Assembly (NCBI GenBank): GCA_910579645.1
Contig: CAJTVK010000015.1
Coordinates: 1 to 47,095 of the forward strand
DNA length: 47,095 nt
Origin: an uncultured Lachnospiraceae bacterium
GTDB lineage: Bacteria > Bacillota > Clostridia > Lachnospirales > Lachnospiraceae
Reading direction: 5' to 3'
Below are positions 43,483 through 47,095 of this stretch, one piece after another. Position 1 is the first letter of the stretch; each line of letters begins with the position of its first letter. The translations under genes and the position numbers were made by a program. Under the pieces are notes generated by a model. That model searched no databases. It had not been told where the DNA came from and saw only the letters and a program-made list of their open reading frames with translations.

Positions 43483-44526
43483 ATGAAAGCATGGGTATTG
43501 CATGGTATAGGAGATATACGGTTTGATGAGGTAAAAGAACCGCAGCCTATGGAGGGAGAAGTGCTTGTGGAAGTAAAGTCCGCAGGCATCTGCGGTTCTG
43601 ACATTCCCCGCATTTATAAGACGGGAACCTATCACTTTCCAACCATTCCGGGGCATGAATTTTCCGGCATAGTGGCAGATGTGGGCATCGGCGCGAACCC
43701 TGCATGGAAGAATAAGCGCGTGGGCGTTTTCCCGCTCATCCCATGCCGTGTATGTATGTCCTGTAAGAAAGAACAGTATGAGATGTGCAGGGACTACGGC
43801 TACTTGGGCTCCAGACGGGACGGTGGTTTTGCAGAGTATGTGGCGGTGCCGGAATGGAACCTCATAGAACTGCCGGAGAGCATATCATTCGGGGAAGCGG
43901 CAATGCTGGAACCCATGTCGGTTGCCGTACACGCCATGAGAAGGGCGCGGCCTGACAGGGACAGCGTATGCGTCATATGTGGTCTTGGAACGATTGGGAT
44001 GCTCCTTTTGGCATTTTTGAAAGCTGCGGGTGTGCAAAACATCCTGGCGGTGTGCAACAAAGACTTCCAGCGGCGGACAGCCGTAAGATTCGGGCTGCGA
44101 ACGGACTGCTGCTGCGACAGCAGGACGGAAGATGCTTCGGAATGGATTATGAATCATACGGATAACAGGGGGGCGGATATATTTTTTGAATGTGTGGGAA
44201 GAAACGAGACAGTATCACAGGCCATTGACCTGACGGCTCCGGCAGGAAAAGTAATGTTTGTCGGGAATCCGGTTTCGGATATGGTGTTACCGAAAGGTGT
44301 GTATTGGAAAATTCTGCGGAATCAGCTGACAGTGCTGGGAACATGGAATTCTTCATTCACGCACAGCATGGAAGATGATTGGAATTATGTGGCGGAGCGG
44401 CTTCAAGACCAGAGAATATGTCCGGAGGAACTTGTTACGCACCGCTTTCCGCTGGAGGGACTTTCGCAAGGCCTTATTTTGATGCGTGATAAATCGGAGG
44501 AGTCGGGCAAGGTTATGATTATATGA
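43483..44526 (+). CDS. Zinc-dependent alcohol dehydrogenase, TarJ-like
   Basis: A 347-aa medium-chain dehydrogenase. ATG 43483 is preferred over the TTG at 43480 because of AGGGAGG (43470-43476). Zinc and fold motifs: GICGSDIPRIY, IPGHEFSGIV, the four-Cys structural zinc lobe around CRVCMSCKKEQYEMC, and the nucleotide loop VICGLGTIGMLLLA. With the Rpe- and TarI-like neighbours it fits TarJ, which reduces ribulose 5-phosphate to ribitol 5-phosphate before CDP activation. It is the last gene of the co-directional run. Confidence 0.85.
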   Translation: MKAWVLHGIGDIRFDEVKEPQPMEGEVLVEVKSAGICGSDIPRIYKTGTYHFPTIPGHEFSGIVADVGIGANPAWKNKRVGVFPLIPCRVCMSCKKEQYEMCRDYGYLGSRRDGGFAEYVAVPEWNLIELPESISFGEAAMLEPMSVAVHAMRRARPDRDSVCVICGLGTIGMLLLAFLKAAGVQNILAVCNKDFQRRTAVRFGLRTDCCCDSRTEDASEWIMNHTDNRGADIFFECVGRNETVSQAIDLTAPAGKVMFVGNPVSDMVLPKGVYWKILRNQLTVLGTWNSSFTHSMEDDWNYVAERLQDQRICPEELVTHRFPLEGLSQGLILMRDKSEESGKVMII

Positions 44527-44736
44527 CAGAGATTATTCCGCCGTCTGTCTTTCACAAGCTTACGGTACCGTTCCGCAAAGCAGGAGATATTGTACAATGT
44601 CATACTGGGGTTCAAAGGTCATCTTTCCCAATATCATGACATTGCGATATTACAGGGAACATTGGATAAAGAGTGCATATCAGGCAGGACAGGATACATT
44701 GGGGAATAGGACATACTTTGTATGAAATATAATGTA

Positions 44737-45523
44737 ATGCTGGAGGGTTTGGTATAAGCGGGAACAGCCCGTTCGGCTATGAGAAGGACCCGCAGGACAG
44801 GCATGCACTGGTGGTTAGATGAAGCGGAGATTGTCAAAAGGATTTTTTCCCTGACGCTGAAGGGCACACGTCCGTGGAGATTGCGAAGCTGTTCAATGAG
44901 ACAGGGGTGAAGACACCGGTTGAATTTAAGATTGAAAAGGGCAGACAAGCCGGGTTCCGAAAGGGGGAAGGTTCTTATGGAGCAGCGCCATCATATGCCG
45001 GATACTCCGTAATGAAATCTATATCGGCAAGGTCACTTATGGGCACCATGAACCTGTTATTAATAAGGAAGTTTTTGATAAGGTGCAGGAGGGCAGGGAA
45101 AAGAAAAAAAAGCCCAGGCATAACCGGCCGCACCCTCTTGCAGGGAAGCTGGTGTGTGGCTGCTGTAAGAAAAACCTAAATTACCGCAGAGGGCTGAACC
45201 CATATTTTACCTGTTATCAGCGTTATTCCGATACAATGGAAAACTGTGTGCAGAGAGTAAATGCCATGTTTGCGGAGCAGTATGTCCTCCTGATGATGCA
45301 GGATAAGCTGGAAACAGAGGGGGGGAGGACTGAGGGGAAGAAATGGCAGGCTTGGGGAAGCGGAGGCAAAGTATTCCGCGATAGGACGTGGCAGGGAAAG
45401 GTATCCCAAGGAGTATTTTGCGGAACTGCCTGAAGATATGACAGAGAGGTATATTGAGAAGATTGAAGTTTATGATGAACAGTATATGGAAATCAGGTGG
45501 AAGGATAATGCAGGACAAAATTA
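44737..45523 (+). pseudogene. Large serine recombinase, C-terminal part with multiple frameshifts
   Basis: Pieces in different frames together spell a TnpX-like recombinase: GNSPFGYEKDPQDRHALVV, DEAEIVKRIFSLTLKG, SVEIAKLFNETGVKTPVEF, then CRILRNEIYIGKVTYGHHEP. Next come PLAGKLVCGCCKKNLNYRRG (zinc ribbon) and finally YIEKIEVYDEQYMEIRWKD. At least four frame changes are needed. The catalytic N-terminal domain is absent; 44527-44736 shows no recognisable coding. Its place at the island's right end, pointing at the junction, suggests it was the integrase. Confidence 0.85.
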
Positions 45524-45670
45524 GTCAGTTGGATATCCTTTTGCAGTAATTTTACATGGAAGAATGCATTTTAGAACAATGGATTAACAGCAGGCAGGAA
45601 AATGGAGCCTGAAAGCGGTAAAAACTTGAAAAAACAATAAAAAAGCTGTTGCAGACAGTTGACAGGAGAG

Positions 45671-46990
45671 GGAATTGACTATTCCCGGATGGATTTCAGA
45701 AATCGGGACGGCGGAAGCAGGATTCTGTTTCTATGGGATCAGACACTTGTGCCGGCAGAGGGCAGCACACAGAAGCCGCCGGAAGGATTCCGCACAGGAG
45801 TGGAATTTAATCAGGCAGAAATTGACGCGGCTTTGGAAGAGGGTGAAGAAGAGCGGTTCCGCAAAGTACCGTCCATGGATGTCACCGGCCACGGCACGGC
45901 CGTGGCTGCGATTGCCGCCGGAAACGGTTTTGATTCGGGAGGGCGTTATGTAGGAGTGGCGCCGGAGAGCGGGATGATTATCGTGAAACTAGGGAACCCA
46001 AGGAAAGAGGCATTCCCCAGAACCACGGAAATGATGAGAGCCCTGACCTATGTAGTGAGGAAATCCGTGGAACTGGGGAAGCCGGTGGCAATCAATATCA
46101 GCTTCGGCAATACTTACGGTCCTCATGACGGAAGTTCTCTGTTGGAACGGTTCATAGATAATGTGACAGAGATAGGGCGCAGTGTCATTTGCGTCGGAAG
46201 CGGGAACGAAGGCGCGGCAGGCGGCCATGCGGCTGGGGTATTGGAGAGCGGGAAAAGAGTCGAATTGGCCATTGCCGCTTATGAACGTTCGATAAATGTG
46301 CAGCTATGGAAGGAATTTGCAGATGTCTACCGCATTACGCTCATAGCCCCTGACGGGAGGCAGCAGCCCGTGGAAACAGAACGGCCGGGGACAATCCGAA
46401 TGGGGATGGGGCAGACAGAAATTCTTATTTATGTGGGGGAACCGTCCCCTTACTCTGTTAATCAGGAAATCTTTTTTGACTTTATTCCAAGAGAGACGTA
46501 TATTGACTCCGGTGTGTGGACTTTTCTTTTAGAACCGGTGAAAACCGTAGGTGGTCACTATTATTTTTATTTGCCCAGCAGCACAGTGCTTAACGCCGGC
46601 ACCCGATTTTTCGTGCCTACCCCGGAAGTGACTTTCACAATTCCTTCCACTGCAGGGAAGGTGATTACAGTGGGAGCCTATAATGGGTTGTATGATTCCT
46701 ATGCGGATTTTTCCGGCCGTGGGTATCATTTACAGGATAGGATGCAGGAAGTCCTGACAGGAGGCATTGTGAAGCCGGATTTGGTGGCTCCTGGAGTGGA
46801 GATTGCCATAAGTAACGGACAGGGTGGCACGCAGACCATGACGGGAACTTCATTTGCTGCTCCTTTTGTGACAGGAGCAGCGGCATTGATGATGGAATGG
46901 GGGATTGTGAGGGGGAATGATCCGTTCTTATATGATGCTGTTATAATTGGACTAAGAAGAAAAACCTGTAAAATAGGGGATTCTGCTTAG
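45671..46990 (+). pseudogene. S8 peptidase, C-terminal part, split by the island
   Basis: The continuation of the gene broken at 15765. It opens at the Gly codon GGA (45671) with IDYSRMDFRNRDG and carries DVTGHGTAVAAIAAG (catalytic His), SVICVGSGNEGAAGG (oxyanion Asn) and TMTGTSFAAPFVTGAAAL (catalytic Ser). An ORF start at 45659 exists but would lack the Asp motif. After GNDPFLYD (~46928) the sequence stops matching the family, and a short unrelated tail ends at 46990. So this half also seems to have lost its C-terminal ~50 residues to a second rearrangement. Confidence 0.88.
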
Positions 46991-47095
46991 TCCATTTTCA
47001 TTTCAGCGGGTTTTCAACGCCCGGATTTTGTGTAACGTTACGAACAGGCAGAAGGACGCTTCTGCAAAATGTTCTTGATTTTAAGAAAGGACAAG
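46991..47095. other. Window end: hairpin, no complete gene
   Basis: Contains a GCAGAAG/CTTCTGC hairpin followed by T-rich sequence, and AAGAAAGGACAAG at the very end that could be a ribosome binding site for a gene beyond the window. No gene is supported inside. Confidence 0.4.

Larger units (their letters stand above)
15766..45672 (+). mobile_element. 29.9-kb genomic island inserted in an S8 peptidase gene
   Basis: The boundaries are set by the two halves of the host gene: GATTCC-GG at the left and GG-AATTGAC at the right, so a GG dinucleotide is present at both ends. A 2-base core is what large serine recombinases leave. A TnpX-like recombinase in ruins lies at the right end (44737-45523), which supports this mechanism. 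The cargo is a serine invertase with a promoter switch, a TnpB-like gene and a ~24-kb polymer biosynthesis operon. No conjugation or replication genes are seen, so it is non-autonomous and probably stranded. Exact attachment sequences beyond GG cannot be fixed by eye. Confidence 0.85.

Noticed and set aside
20034..44526. Flagellin glycosylation island
   Set aside because: The gene mix resembles such loci, but no flagellin or flagellar gene is present in the window; a wall- or surface-polymer role is equally or more likely.
1..47095. tRNA or rRNA genes
   Set aside because: No tRNA-like cloverleaf with CCA-type end or rRNA signature was recognised on reading, so integration at a tRNA was not assumed.

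Overview
The window looks like a chromosomal segment of a gut Firmicute, most likely a member of the Lachnospiraceae (Clostridium cluster XIVa). The evidence is moderate GC, AGGAGG-type ribosome binding sites, and Clostridia-typical families: RecQ, M18 aminopeptidase, DUF2156, a Csp-type S8 peptidase and TnpX-like large serine recombinases. Genus and species cannot be named from the sequence alone.

Layout. (1) 1-7300 is decayed mobile-element DNA. It holds the 3' end of a TnpX-like recombinase, a frameshifted D12 adenine methylase, small hypothetical genes, a MerR-type DNA-binding protein, a candidate structured RNA of about 350 nt, a Cys-repeat lipoprotein, a broken DUF262 gene, and a RelA/SpoT-domain gene overlapped by a small ORF. 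Repeat elements close this part. (2) 7334-15300 is ordinary chromosome: PaaI-type thioesterase, GNAT acetyltransferase, a soluble hybrid sensor kinase, a 58-aa minus-strand gene, recQ, a DUF2156 gene and an M18 aminopeptidase. (3) 15380-46990 is one S8 (subtilisin-like) peptidase gene split into two parts at its catalytic Asp-Ser-Gly motif by a 29.9-kb genomic island (15766-45672). Joining the flanks at a shared GG dinucleotide restores the reading frame. (4) Inside the island, the left end is crowded with foldback repeat elements sharing CTAG ends. Next comes a Hin/resolvase-type serine recombinase, a pair of perfect 27-bp inverted repeats with an asymmetric GT centre, and a TnpB-like gene that lacks the RuvC catalytic acids. 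The segment between the repeats carries a good sigma-A promoter that now points away from the downstream genes. (5) From 20034 to 44526 a run of about 20 co-directional, tightly packed or overlapping genes encodes synthesis and modification of a surface polymer. They include glycosyltransferases, CDP-glycerol and CDP-pentitol type cytidylyltransferases, a polyol-phosphate transferase, LicD, deoxysugar enzymes including RfbH, four methyltransferases and three radical-SAM enzymes. (6) The island's right end holds a large serine recombinase destroyed by several frameshifts, probably the enzyme that inserted it.

Most exciting reading: the recombinase, the inverted repeats with their promoter, and the nuclease-dead TnpB-like protein form a promoter switch at the head of a 24-kb glycan operon. 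Inverting the segment would direct transcription into the TnpB-like gene, a structured RNA behind it, and possibly the whole operon. A second striking feature is a small Rossmann-like module fused to ten otherwise unrelated glycan enzymes. All functional assignments come from motif reading; no database search was possible.
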